Part shown: in pieces, positions 1-12,133 of the stretch | Numbering within the stretch: position 1 is the first letter of the stretch | Layout: each line of letters starts with the position of its first letter | From: Epithemia pelagica | Taxonomy: Eukaryota; Bacillariophyta; Bacillariophyceae; Surirellales; Surirellaceae | NCBI GenBank assembly: GCA_946965045.2 | Contig: OX337240.1 | Coordinates: 2,852,001 to 2,916,000, forward strand | Length of the DNA: 64,000 nt | Reading direction: 5' to 3' | The notes under the pieces: model-generated | Database searches by the model: none | What the model was told of the DNA's origin: nothing | What the model saw: only the letters and a program-made list of their open reading frames with translations | Program-made: the position numbers and the translations under genes

Positions 1-648
1 AGTTTGTTGCATGGTCATCACTGTCGTCGTTGTTGTTATGACGGAGGGCTGATAGAACCTCTGCAGTGGATACAGATTGGTTCGTTGCACGTACCAGTGA
101 CGTCGTAGATAGCTCTTCAATAGTGTTAGTTTCCTGGGAAAAACGTTGGAATGGGTTGGAAGGGTCCATGATTGATGCACTTGGCCTCACAAGTTTGGAT
201 CCGCGGTGAAGGCGTTGAGGTGCAAATGATTTTGTATCAACACCGAGAAATCGCCAAATTTGGAGGACGCGCCATGGGGGTGAGAACACGAATGCATATT
301 TTCTCCGACTCAGGCGGGATTCAAAACTCACCCGGCGCTTGGGGGTACGCATTCATCCCCCACAAAGAATGTCCGCCCGATCGGAGTGAGATCTTTTCTC
401 GCGAAAGCCCCCATAAGGAACAGACAGTGCTGACCAGGAACCAGGACGTTGAATGAGAACCACCACCAACAACAACCACAAACGAGTGAGGGTGAGGGGT
501 GGTTGTTGTTGGATTAGTGTTGGTGTCACCCGACTACCAGACACAAAAAGCCAAACGCCATTCGACGACACGGGCCAGTACGAGATAGATTCTCTACTAC
601 TCAAAGATAGAACCTCATCATTCGACAAATCCAACCAAACAACAAGCC
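1..648. other. No supported gene
   Basis: Short open frames exist on both strands but none has recognisable protein character. The stretch is rich in CAA/TTG runs. It may hold the promoter of the broken gene that starts near 649, or the edge of a gene outside the window. Confidence 0.4.
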
Positions 649-1646
649 ATGGTGCCGTACCACAAGAATCCTCCAGGAAACAACAACCGACAAGTCTACT
701 CGGAACAACCACCACCACAACAACTATGGAAGTAGGTACCAGCTTGGTTCCAGATGGGAGTCGACGAATGCCGTTCCGGTTCAGGATGACGAGGAACTAT
801 ACAGGACCAGACGGACGACGGTAGCAGGATGGACGTTTTTTTTCTGGGTGCGGCTTCCGTTTGTGGTTGGTTGATTGGGTGGGGGAGCGGCGACCGTCGG
901 TGCCTTTTTTTCGTTGGCAGCATTCCACTCGTGCCCTTGCCCCATGCCGTGACATTGCAATTCCTTACGGTGCCACCCTTTGCCGCCGTCATTGCCGTGT
1001 GCATGGTGGCCGAACCCTGACTCCCTCTGGATCAAATGGGGGCCGTCGTCTGTTTGGCCGGTGTCATTTTCTCATTGCCCATTCCATCAGCGTCCTGTTT
1101 GGATCCGATACTAGTACTACGAATGACAAGGAACCGGAGCATGACACGGCCCTGTGGTTGCAGACGGTGGCCGTCCTGGTGTGTACCGCGGGTGCCGCCT
1201 GGGCGGGCATGGTCCCTGTCATGGCGCGCAAACTTGGTCATGGCGCCTCGGCGACCGTCATGGTCTTGTAGTAGTGTGGCGCCATGAGAGTTTGCCCGCC
1301 CTGACCGTATTGGAATCCTACCTGTGACACAGAACCTGGCGTGTTTGGCAGCCACTGGGATCTGGTGTTTCGCTGTGGGAATGGACCTGTGTCGTGTGCT
1401 CATGGGCCTGGCCGGCCATGGCGGTCCATGGTGTACCAATTGGGGCGTGCCACACGAAACGGCCGCCAAGGCCACGTCGACGCAAATTGTTTGGACCAAT
1501 CTGTTTGCTTGCTCCACGAACCCCTCCAAGTCTGGACGAGTTTGGCTGGTACGGCCCTCATTTTGGGATACGACATGCGGATTGTGGCCCTCTCGTCAAA
1601 CAACATGTGCCGCAATGATCACCACAAGAACAAGTGTCCACTACTA
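649..1646 (+). pseudogene. Decayed multi-membrane protein gene
   Basis: The product is not recognised. An ATG at 649 opens a proline/glutamine-rich start (MVPYHKNPPGNN), which meets a TAG after 28 codons. Further pieces of hydrophobic protein follow in different frames: residues resembling membrane helices around 829-1017, 1036-1100, 1150-1270 (WLQTVAVLVCTAGAAWAGMV), 1330-1420 and 1540-1590. The frame has to change at least three times and cross several stops to join them. The spacing of the hydrophobic pieces suggests a protein with about four membrane segments. The decay is real in the sense that no single frame is open, but an unusual intron pattern cannot be wholly excluded. Confidence 0.45.
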
Positions 1647-2299
1647 GCAAGGAACCCGACGAACGACACGCACTCCTCTTGCCATCATTGTCGTCGTCCG
1701 TTGTCGATGAAAAAGTGGCGGCGGCAGGTCCACACGACAAACCGTGTCGTCAACACCCCCCTACGGACAACAGTCGAACCCTGCGTGAATCAAAAACAAA
1801 AAAAGGCTCGATGTATGGATTTCTGTAACAACATTGCATCTAGTTTGTATTTCTAGTTCTACACTATTTAAAATTGGAGAGCCACCAGTGTGTTCGTCTT
1901 CTTCTTGTTGTTGTTGTTTGTGACGACCATGGGAGAGCACGATTCCCATCGTTGGACCTAGAACGATCTCCATTCTACAATGCTGTACTAGTGCTGGCTA
2001 TTCATCCCCCAATCCTGCAAAACACAAGCGGATATGCGTTGTACCGTGTAGTTCTGGATTACGCCGTTTCACGTTCGATGGGTTCGGTCATATGCATGCT
2101 CCGCGTGGGGTTTCGCCAAACTTCGTTTTACTGTTCCTGTCCTTCTCTTGATGACTGTTGTTAATAGTATATGCATCCCCCAGGGGCAGCAACTCTCAGT
2201 TCACACGTTGTCGGTAAACGCGTTTCGTTCCGTCTTCACGGTCGACCCATGCACCTGATAACGAACAAACGAACGAACGAGGAGTCCCCAAAAGGAGTC

Positions 2300-3604
2300 T
2301 TATCCGACCGTCGCGCATGGGCCGCACGTGGCAGCTTGGGACTCTGAAACAAGGATATCCATGGGTTCGAGGGGATCCAAGCAATACTCTTGCCCATCCA
2401 TGCACACAATCACGCCATCGCCTTGACCATTCGCGACAACGAGTTGCGAGACTTGCGTAGTTTGTCGGGTTCGTTCACCACGAACCATGGTACTTTTTCG
2501 GTCTTGTTTTTGCAATTGACGTGTGTTTTTACTATCCTTGGCTTGGCTCTTGCATCGTTGGTCGTCGGCAGCGTCCAAACTGCAGCTCTCTCGTGTCTCT
2601 CCATTGCGGCAAATGGTGGCCGTGGCACAAAAGTCTGGATACGGTTTCGATCTAGTCTTTCGGCTGCCCGATCGAACCAGGGGCGAGCAACACCCGCAGG
2701 TAAAGGGAAGTTCTTCTTCAGGCGTCGAATCAAACAAATCCTCCAGGTCCTGTTGGCTCACACAGGCCGATTCGAAAAAGTCACCCTTTCCTTCCTCCTT
2801 ACAGACCGAGGCGGCACACACCTGCACTCCGTCCGTGGCACATTCAACATCTTTTTTGTCCTTGTCGGGGTCAAAGGAAAAATTGACCGTGTCACAGGAA
2901 TAGAGGACTTGTTGGCAGAGCGTGGAGGTCAAGGACGATGGCGAAGCGGAAGGGCTGGTCGTTGGTGCACTGGGCATGGCACTTGGCATAGTACTTGGCA
3001 TGGCACTGGGCGGTAAGTCGCGGCAGTACCGGAACTGGGTGATCCTTCCCACCCCACTAAACTCAACTTCGATTTTCGCGCAGTTTGATATGTCAATCTC
3101 GACGGAACTGCGACTCTCGCTGACCGAAACGCTCTCTCCTTCGGTGCTGTCGGTCTCGATGCACTTGACTGTGGTCATTGCGGTAGGACTGGAACCGACC
3201 AGGTCCACAATGACGGAACCCTTGATTGTGTCATCCAGAAAGGTAAAACTGATGGAGCCGCCATTGGCGTTGGAGCCGTCGGAGCCGATTGCTTGGACGA
3301 TCAGACCACTGTTGTCGTCAAGTCAAACTGGCTCGGTGCCACGGCCGCTGGATATGGCAAAGCCTTGCGCCGCAAAGTTGGCCGGGTCAAGGAACTGTTG
3401 GCCCTGGCTGCTGGTGAAATCGGCCGTGAAGGAAACGTAGGGACAAACGAACGACGAGAGGATCCTCGTGTCACGGTCCAACACGACAGCCGACGCTCGA
3501 CACAGCACCAACCACAACGCCGTAATTGACGGTCCTAATGACAAGGACCGAGGCTTCCAGGAAAGGCCCGTCGTACTCTTGGGGGAGGAGGTGGAATACG
3601 GCAT
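2300..3604 (-). pseudogene. Secreted modular protein interrupted by one in-frame TGA
   Basis: The ATG at 3604 gives MPYSTSS followed by a hydrophobic leader (SITALWLVLCRASAVV), so the product should be secreted or at the cell surface. The next about 110 residues look like one beta-rich domain (FTADFTSSQGQQFLDP ... GSISFTFLDDTIKGSVIV). A TGA at 3323-3325 interrupts it. The frame is unchanged on both sides (GRGTEPV, stop, LDDNSGLIVQAIGSDG), so it is a point nonsense change, not a frameshift. After a linker of PSAMPSTMPSAMPS type, common in diatom extracellular proteins, comes a cysteine-rich region with about 20 Cys, probably disulphide bonded. The family is not recognised. Without the stop the product would be about 434 residues. 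Confidence 0.6.
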
Positions 3605-3797
3605 AATGGTTGCGTTGCCCGGTTTTCGTTCGTTCGATTTGTTTGCATGCTTGCGAATGCCTATTGTGTGTGTGTTTTTTTTTACATTCGCTACTTTTGG
3701 TTTGGCGAATTTTTTGTGGTCCACCCCCCCCACCCAAGTTCGCAGTCCCCCATTTTAAAAAACGAAAAAAGAGGGGCGGATCGATGTGGAAGACTTT

Positions 3798-3811
3798 GGG
3801 GGGCGCAGATT
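3798..3811 (+). repeat. Left target-site duplication of non-LTR element
   Basis: GGGGGGCGCAGATT occurs here and again at 12002-12015, just outside the two ends of the retrotransposon. The right copy is preceded by extra Gs (a run of 12 G at 11996-12007), so its exact left edge is uncertain. Confidence 0.75.
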
Positions 3812-3926
3812 AACAATTTCGTGGAAGGCGAAATTGACACAGCTTTACCTATAGTTTCTGGCCCTTAACGTAGCTTTACTACCACACCCTACACCAGAAA
3901 GTGTAGCGGTTGTTTCTGGTTTCTGG

Positions 3927-6044
3927 ATGACCATGGCGGACCGCAACGACGATAACCCTACGGCTGTCAGGAACGACGAGAACATGCAAGACAACAACAA
4001 CCCTTCGAATACCCCTGTAGAACAAAGGACTTCGACTAGCACAGGCGCAGCAACCGATAACAACTCCAACAACGATAACAATAACAATAACAACCATGCC
4101 AACGACGATGACGCTGCCAGTGCCGCTACAGCAACAACAACAAACCAACCTATCGCATATGAAGGTGAAGAACAACAATACACCATCAAATTCATGTTCC
4201 GTCCGAAAGATGACAAACAGAGCACGGAGGTTGCACGATATCACTTTGCTATCCTACAAACTATTGCAAAAGTGTATCCCGAAGTAAAAATTTATGACAA
4301 CAGAGGCACGAAGTTAAACCGACGCAAGATCGATTCTCTTGAAACCTATTCAGCGTACCTCCGACACTACGACCTACACTACTCAAAAGGCAAAAAAAAC
4401 AAGAACAGGACACCAATATATATGGTTGTACATCGGGTGCTCTCGCGTATTCCCCTAAGCGAAATTCGCCGCCATTTTTCGGTTGATGAGAAACTCAAGC
4501 ACTCGAACGCTAAGATGACAAAACATATGTGGAAGGAAGATGAGATTCGGATCTCCAACCTGGGGTTTTTTGTTGGGTATGACCCAAGTAATATTCTACC
4601 GGAAGAAATGGTAGAAATTGTATTGAAAGAGATTTCGCGAAAGACACGCACTCCGGAAAAGAAAATTCCTAAGTTCTGCTGCAATTATTCGTCGCCCATG
4701 CTTTTTGAACCTGGTCGTCAGCCATTTTCTACAAAAGCCTTTGACTTACAGTGCCGCCAACAAGATGCAAAGAGCCTTCTCCAGCTGCTCCATATAACCT
4801 ACGAAGACAATCCCGAATTTCTCTTCCATCGGCTACGCCACACGTCAAGCAAACAAAAATATATCAATGCCATGATAGAACAGAATCGATATCTGGGCGA
4901 ATGTCAAATCGTTCCAGTGGCTGGTATTCATTCATCTGTAATGTGGTATCTCAGTTCTAAGATTTGCTCTATGGAGGGAGTGCAACGAGTCACCAAACAC
5001 AAGGACAGCGATCGAATTGGGCGCTACAACGTTCATACAACCAGAGAACATTTTGATGCGATCAAAGGCTTCTTGAGAATGAACATCGAATCTCTCACGA
5101 AACAAGAAATGCGTCTCCAAAACCTAGCACCGACTCCATTCGACCAACCACCTAGAGTTGCCTTCAAGCGTAACATTTATTCTGATCAAGATGAAGACGA
5201 AGACTCCTCGGCATCAGCCTCCCATGCAGGCTCATATGCAACCTACATGACAGCTCTTGACAAGGCGTATGGCAAAGTTGAAAGTGGCCTCAAACATGAT
5301 AAATACGTTGCTCCACCTCATGCATCCGGCCCAAGCACACAAGCTTGGACGAGCGCAGTCCCAATTAAAACGGTAATAATGCAAGGACTTTCTTCGGACA
5401 TGGAATCAAGCCAGGTGAGCCAAGAAGATTATGACAGGATGAAAGATGAGAAGGACAAACTTCAAACAAGATTCGATGAGCTTGATGAACGATTCCAACA
5501 GTATATTCACGACCAAAAAGAACAACAAGAACGAGACAAGAAAGATTTAGTGGATACGATTATGATGGCTATGCAGCAACAAATGATATCATTCCAACAG
5601 AACCAAATGCCACTGCCTCCCCCGTACTATCCCCAAGGACAACCTCCTTTTCTACCACAAGGACAACCACAGTTCCATCCACCGAATCAAGCTATGTACC
5701 CTCAGCCTCCAATCCATGGACATCCGACAGTACAGCAACAAGGATACACTCCAGGTCATCCCAATTTTCATCAAGGACCGGCTCCTCATCAAGGACAAAC
5801 CCCACACGCCTCGAACCAAGTGGAACAGATTTCTCCCTCCCAACTGAACATGCCACAAACACCAAACCAAGCCAACAAACGGAAACCCAACGAAATGAGT
5901 CAGGACGGCAATGTGACCTCCTATGGCGACTCAAAGCAGCCGGCCACATCCCTTGATGTGAGCATGGAACATGGCAACTCAGCCAGTGCAGCGGACGAGT
6001 CCATGGCCAACACCAGCGTGTTTAGTCATGAGTCACGATCGTAA
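3927..6044 (+). CDS. Non-LTR retrotransposon ORF1 protein
   Basis: The product has 705 residues and is uninterrupted. The first about 75 residues are an Asn/Asp/Thr-rich acidic tail; residues 85-430 are a mixed alpha/beta region without a family I recognise; about 490-535 is a charged coiled coil (DYDRMKDEKDKLQTRFDE); and about 550-660 is Gln/Pro-rich with PQGQPP-like repeats. In other LINEs ORF1 proteins bind the element RNA and multimerise through a coiled coil, and that role is inferred here from position and layout. No zinc knuckle is visible. A second ATG at 3933 in better context (ccATGG) may be the real start. The end overlaps the likely ORF2 start at 6028 in another frame. Confidence 0.7.
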   Translation: MTMADRNDDNPTAVRNDENMQDNNNPSNTPVEQRTSTSTGAATDNNSNNDNNNNNNHANDDDAASAATATTTNQPIAYEGEEQQYTIKFMFRPKDDKQSTEVARYHFAILQTIAKVYPEVKIYDNRGTKLNRRKIDSLETYSAYLRHYDLHYSKGKKNKNRTPIYMVVHRVLSRIPLSEIRRHFSVDEKLKHSNAKMTKHMWKEDEIRISNLGFFVGYDPSNILPEEMVEIVLKEISRKTRTPEKKIPKFCCNYSSPMLFEPGRQPFSTKAFDLQCRQQDAKSLLQLLHITYEDNPEFLFHRLRHTSSKQKYINAMIEQNRYLGECQIVPVAGIHSSVMWYLSSKICSMEGVQRVTKHKDSDRIGRYNVHTTREHFDAIKGFLRMNIESLTKQEMRLQNLAPTPFDQPPRVAFKRNIYSDQDEDEDSSASASHAGSYATYMTALDKAYGKVESGLKHDKYVAPPHASGPSTQAWTSAVPIKTVIMQGLSSDMESSQVSQEDYDRMKDEKDKLQTRFDELDERFQQYIHDQKEQQERDKKDLVDTIMMAMQQQMISFQQNQMPLPPPYYPQGQPPFLPQGQPQFHPPNQAMYPQPPIHGHPTVQQQGYTPGHPNFHQGPAPHQGQTPHASNQVEQISPSQLNMPQTPNQANKRKPNEMSQDGNVTSYGDSKQPATSLDVSMEHGNSASAADESMANTSVFSHESRS

Positions 6045-9000
6045 TAGCACAGTTAACTCCTACGTAGATCAACAAGAAACACAATTGCAAGATTCTTATC
6101 AATCATCATCACAGACAACATCTTACCACCACAACAACATCAACATCAGTACATCACCTTCTCATATCAATAACAATATCAACAACTATCATTCAAATCA
6201 CGAGGACAATTTTTATTATCAAGCACCAGAAGAAACAACATTGGAAGGACAAGAAAATTATGCAACCAACGGGTTCATTGGACAGCCTCGGAATCCAAGG
6301 AAAGAAGACGGGATCTTCCGGGTATTTGGATGTAATCCGAACGGTCTAAAAATCGGTCATGATGGAGGAGAGTTTGCAGAATTATGCTTGGAAATGACGA
6401 ATCTCCAAGTGGACACATGGGGCTTATACGAGATCAATTTAGATACCACGCAACACGGAGTGAGAAATCGGCTCGAGACGACATTGAGAAGACAGACTGA
6501 CCATTCGAGACTAACAGAAGCCAGCAGCGCAATTCCATCACCAAGATGCCGTGATTACAAACCAGGCGGCGTATTACAAGTGACTCAAGGACGCTCAACT
6601 GGTAGAGTTACCGCCCAGGGTCGAGATCCTCTCGGACGCTGGGCTTATCAAACATTCTCGTGCCGCGGACACAAATCGCTAACGATTATTACCGCCTATC
6701 AAGTATGTAAACAAACAATCGTCGATGGAACAACTGGCCAGATCCGGTCCTTAACGGCATCCGCACAACAAACATCAATGCTACGGCAAGCATAACGGAA
6801 TTGTAGCCCCCGTGAAGCATTTGTTACCGATTTATCTACCTTCATCAAAGAAAAACAGGCAGGACAATCTGGCATTCTCCTGATGGGAGATTTTAACGAG
6901 CCTCTGAACGATGAGAACAGAGGGATGTCGCAACTATGTACCGCACTTGATTTATACGATGTAATGCATCAAATTCTCGGGACAGCGGAATTTGCAACAC
7001 ATGTGCGAGGAAGAGAGCGAATTGATTATGTTCTAGCATCCGATTGGGTAGCTGAAGCTGTCGTAGACGGATGTTACGAGCCTTTTGGACAACGGTCTCG
7101 TGGTGATCATCGAAACATTCTCATCGACTTCAATGTGGAACGACTTTTCGGCAACAAAACACAAGAATTGGGCCCTATTTCCAGTCGAGATTTCACAAGC
7201 AAGGACAAGGCTTCAAACCGCGTATATCTCTCAGCTAAACACAAGTACTGCCGGGAACACAACTTTCAACAAAGACTAGAGCGTCTCAAAACATCATGGG
7301 ATCCTGAGTTAGCAGAACGGTTAGATCAAGACTTCCAGCGTGCAGGCGAGCATGCTGCTAAACAGTGCGCAAAGAAACCTCGCGACGTACCTTACGTCAC
7401 TGAGTTGGCTGAACTTCGACAACGCAAGAACTTACTACAGAAATTGATCTCTGCTACCCGCTTGAAACGATCCTTCGATGACGGAATTGCACACATCACA
7501 AATCAAGGACATGTCGGGGGATTTCCATCAACACTTTCTGCATGCCGTACTGAACTTCGGCTAATACAACAAAAGATTAAGAGCATGACGAAACAGGCTG
7601 TATTCAGGCATCAAAATGAACTCCAACTTGCACTTCAGGAAGCTATAGATCGAGGCGATAAACAACAATCAAAAGCTTTAAAACATCGAATCGCAGCAGA
7701 AAGGACAAAAGCAATGTATGCGAAGCTTCGACAGTATCGGGGGAGTAAGAAATCCGGGATTACGCGCCTAGACGTTCCAGCAGATACTACGACAACAGAC
7801 TACAACAACTGCTCAAGCTGGATTACCATAGATACGCCAGCAGAGATTGAAGAACGTTTACTTCAACGAAACAGACGCCACTTTGGCCAAGCGGACGGAA
7901 CTTTTCCTACGAAACCACCGTTCTCGGAATGGTGCGATTGGGGTGCCTCAACGCACACAGCGGAATTGATCTTAGAGGGAGAATGGCAATCAGATGAGCT
8001 AGACAAAATGCAACAAAGCCTACTGGACCATATGAAGTCGAGAGTGGTCATTGATGCAATTCCGTGTGCAATTAGCAAAGAAGATTGGATTGGGAAGATG
8101 CGATCCTGGCCAGAGTCTACTACAACGTCGCCATCCGGCTTTCATTTAGGACATAGCAAAGCTCTTATTGCTGAACACGATATCGATCCAAGTACAGAAG
8201 AAGGGCAAGTTCTAGAACAACAAAGGAATGACTTGATTGATTGGCACATCGGTCTACTGAATTGTGCATTGGAGAACCGCTATTCGTTTGCTAGATGGAA
8301 ACACATTGTGAACGTCATGATTCTAAAAGAACCAGACGACTTACGCATCCATCGTCTTCGAGTCATACATCTTTACGAACAGGACTATAACTTAGTCCTG
8401 GCTCTAAAGTGGCGCCATATGATTCAGCTCGCAACAAACCAACAAGTTTTGCATCCTACCCAGTTTGGTGGCGTCCCAGGACGCGACGCCGTGATTCCAA
8501 CGTTGTGTGAAGAATTTCAGTATGAAATTTCTCGGGCCAGCAAGCGCCCTTTGGTACACCTAGACTACGACGCAATAGCCTGCTACGACAGGATCATCCT
8601 CTCTTTCAGCAGTCTCGCATCTCGCAGCTACGGGCAAAATCGGTCAATCGTGTTTATCAATGCAACAACTTTGGCAGAGGCAAAATACTTTCTCAAAACG
8701 CAATTGGGAGTATCTAAGCAATTTTACAAACACTGCACGATATATCCAATCTACGGTTCTGGCCAGGGTGCTGGAAATTCTCCCGCCATTTGGTGTGTTG
8801 TTTCTAGCATCCTGTTCGAAACATATGAAGTGAAAGCCAATGGAGCAACGTTCGTCTCTCCTGACGGATCGGTACACACTTCGGTATATATGATTGGATT
8901 TGTCGACGACACTAGCGGTAGTGTGAACGACTTCACACTACCGCAAGCGGCTTGCCCAGAACATTATCTTGCAAAAGCCCAGTCAGATGCCCAACGTTGG

Positions 9001-11877
9001 AATGACCTACTGGACCTCTCTGGAGGAGCTCTTAACCCTCTCAAGTGCTCATACCATTTTCTTTACTACACTTTCTCGGTCGACGGGTTACCCCTTCTAA
9101 AAGATGGCAGCTTTGGCCCAACAATCACAATCTCTTTCAAGGACGGGAATCCTAGAGTCCCTTTGAAGCAACTATCCTCGTTTAAGAGTCACAAAACACT
9201 CGGAGTGCAGAAATCGCCCCATGCTACTAACACCGGGCTGTTCACTGCTCTATCAAAACGGAATCTCGCGCACAGCCGTGTTATGGCAAGAAGTCCCTTC
9301 ACCCGCACGGAAGCATGGTCGTACTATCATGCCATTTATCTTCCGAGTATTTGCTACCCATTTCCATCGTCGACACTTTCCACCGGGTATTGCAACGCCC
9401 TACAACGTCAGTTCAAACGCGCATTTTTACCAAAGTATGGATTCAACAGAAATATGCCCAACGCTGTGGTGTATGGTTCCTCTGATTATGGTGGTCTTGG
9501 TTTACGCACATTATCTATCGAGAGAGGGATTGCACAGCTGTATCTTCTTCTCGCATGTATTCGGTCAACTGGAGTACCGTATAAACTCGCATCAATCATG
9601 ATGTCTTGGGGTCAGTTTCTTGCTGGAACAGGTGTACCTATTTTGGAGGATGTTCATACTCCTCTTCCTCACTTGTCTCCCATGCAATGGGTTCCACAAC
9701 TACGTAAATTCTTGTCCAAGGTTGATTGCCGTGTGGAATTAGAAGAAACCTTTGTCCCAAAACTGCAACGTGAGAACGATGTGTTCTTAATGGATAGCGC
9801 ACTGGAATTTACTTCCTCCTCGACCGAGCTCAAATTGATCAACGCGTGCCGTTTGTATCTCCAAGTTACAATGCTCAGCGATCTTGTCACTCCAGATGGT
9901 AGTACATTGACTTTGGCTGCAATCGACGGCCGTATTGACAACAAATCAAGTTGCACTTATCTGACGCCATACCAGTCACGTCCTGGACCTCGGGCTTGGA
10001 GCACATGGCGACGGTTCCTTCAATCCTTCTTGGCTCCGCACTCTGCCTGAAGACTTGCCTCTCCTTTGTGTCGATGGTTATTTGGAGGTACTACAACAAT
10101 ACGACAATGGTTCTCCTATCTTTCTCAAGACCGTTCCACTCTGTTTGTTCATGTCGCTGCAAACCAATGGCAGGAATTTCGCTCTACTGGTCCATTGTTC
10201 ATTGCAACTAATACTATCCGCGGCGATGTCCCCTCAACTGCCTGCCCAGTGGCTACTGCCAACACCGGACCTGCGAGAATGGTTCTTCCTTCGCGTCCCG
10301 TTGTCGCAACTCAACCGACTCCTCCACTGAACACTTTTGATGCTTATGTTAGACGATTGCCCTCCTGGGAGAAACTACTATTGGATTTACACACGCTGGT
10401 GTGTACCGATGTGGAACTGATCGATTATCTGACGCGACCATCTTGTCCTCTGCTTCTTTGCAGCGACGGATCTGCAGCGCAATTTCAAGGCACTTTCGGG
10501 TGTACGTGTGCAACTGACTCTGGTCAGCGATTGTTTATGATTCACGGGCCCGCACCAGGTTACCGTACTTCTTCGTTTAGAGCTGAAAGCTACGGCTTCC
10601 TAGCTTTACTCCGATTCTTGGTTCACTTCTGCTCATTCTCTGAGATCCCACTGCCTCGTGACCTACGGCTTTATACAGACTCGGAAAGCTTGATCACTAC
10701 AATCCACAAACGGTTAGAATGGCTAGTGGAATTTCCATATTCCACTATGTCGGCTGATTGGGATCTACAACAGTCGATTTCATCATCTCTACGACTCTTC
10801 GATCGTATGCCTCATATTCAACACGTTAAAGGGCACCAGGATGATGCTCATGATTACACAACGCTTCCGTTGCCATCTCAACTGAATATTGACGCTGATG
10901 GTCTGGCTTCTTCGTATACTTATCCGTCTAATGTGTCCTCTACGTTGGCTCCTCTGGTTACTGGTAGCAGAGCAATCCTTCATTGCCAAGACGGCACGAT
11001 CACGTCCAAGTACCGCTCGATATTACGTCGGTTGTCTACATTTGAACGTTCTTCTCACTACCTACGCAACAAATTTAACTGGTCTAACGATACTTTCAAT
11101 TCGGTTGACTGGGTAGCACATGGACGAGCCATTAACGCCAACTTCCCACACCGCCATTTCATTATCAAGTACATTCACGATTGGCTACCACTTGGACATC
11201 TGCGCTCACGGTATGCTTTCTTCTATCAAGACTCATGTCCGTTATGTCCCACAACACTTGAAACGTGGTCACATTTTCTTCGTTGTCCACATCGACAATG
11301 GTCTGTCCCCTTGTTTTCTGATCTGGATAAATTGTGGAATTCCCTTCATGCTGATCCGACTATCACCCTACTCCTCTCCGAATGTCTTCGCTCGTGGCTT
11401 CAAGATACGTCCCCTTCCATTTCCCTTGTTCCTTCAGTCTATCAACGCGCTCTTTTGTCGCAAATTACCATCGGCATCGATCAGCTCTTCATGGGCCGAT
11501 TCTCTTCTCACTGGTCTCGCTTACAAGATCAGTTTCTTCGCTCCCAAGGCATCTCTCCCCCTAAATTTTCTAGTGTCCGTCTAGTTTCTTCTACCATCAC
11601 TGTTCTCTGGCATCATGCGCATCGTCTGTGGCTCCAACGCAATCAGAATCTTCACGGCGATAATCCTGCAACTATTGAAGCTGCCGCATATTCTCAAGCT
11701 CAACGCAAAGTCCGAGATCTCTACCTCCTCAAACCCCAAGTCAATCCCTCTGATACCATCCTTTTCTACGATTCTCCAGAAATCCATTTTACCTTCTCTA
11801 CTACGTCCATCCAACTGAGGAACTGGCTCAATACTTGGCGCCCAGTCATCCTCCGGTCTGCACACCCTTTCCCGTAA
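6028..11877 (+). pseudogene. Non-LTR ORF2: endonuclease, reverse transcriptase, RNase H (interrupted)
   Basis: Order of domains: apurinic-type endonuclease (GDFNEP near 6889 and RSRGDH near 7099), reverse transcriptase (LDYDAIACYDR near 8560, GSGQGAGNSPAI near 8760, catalytic FVDD near 8900), RNase H with its four acidic residues (CSDGSA, RAESYG, YTDSES, NIDADGLAS, 10450-10910), and a zf-RVT-like finger CPLCPTTLETWSHFLRC near 11240. One frame covers all of it but is cut twice. At 6793 a TAA follows an apparent one-base insertion: the next frame reads HNGIVA for about 7 codons before the original frame returns. At 10048 there is an in-frame TGA between RT and RNase H, probably from a similar pair of small indels. 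All catalytic residues remain, so decay is recent, but the copy should not make a full protein. Confidence 0.8.
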
Positions 11878-12001
11878 TGTTCCAACCTTTTTCTTGATTT
11901 GTTAGTCCTCGCCTCAGTTTTCTGAGGCCGGGCGCGTCGGTCGACGATACCCTAGCGGGTACGCGCGGCAGCGTTAAAATAGATTGTTCCTTTTTGGGGG
12001 G

Positions 12002-12015
12002 GGGGGGCGCAGATT
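12002..12015 (+). repeat. Right target-site duplication of non-LTR element
   Basis: GGGGGGCGCAGATT repeats the sequence at 3798-3811. It lies inside a run of 12 Gs, against 6 in the left copy, so the run grew after or during insertion. Confidence 0.75.
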
Positions 12016-12133
12016 GATAGAGATTCCCTGTAGCACTCCAGTCAGGTGACTTTGGCAACAATAGAAGATCGGTCACAACGATAATACACCGCGTGTGGTG
12101 TCCCCATGGATGGACAGTTGTGGGTGAGCCGCC

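Larger units (their letters stand above)
3812..12001 (+). mobile_element. Non-LTR (LINE-type) retrotransposon, 8.2 kb, two ORFs
   Basis: The element runs from just after one copy of a 14-bp duplication to just before the other. It carries ORF1 (3927-6044) and a broken ORF2 (6028-11877) with endonuclease, reverse transcriptase, RNase H and a cysteine/histidine finger in that order. No LTRs are present. The 3' end has no long poly(A); it ends in AATAGATTGTTCCTTTTT before a G run. The 5' leader is about 115 bases. Both ends are still recognisable, so it inserted full length, and the lesions in ORF2 came later or were present in the copied template. It separates the secreted-protein pseudogene on its left from the Got1 gene on its right. 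Confidence 0.85.

Noticed and set aside
2390-3440. Overlapping plus-strand frames of 126-208 codons
   Set aside because: They run antisense to the secreted-protein gene, which has a leader, a linker and a Cys pattern; the plus-strand products have no such features.
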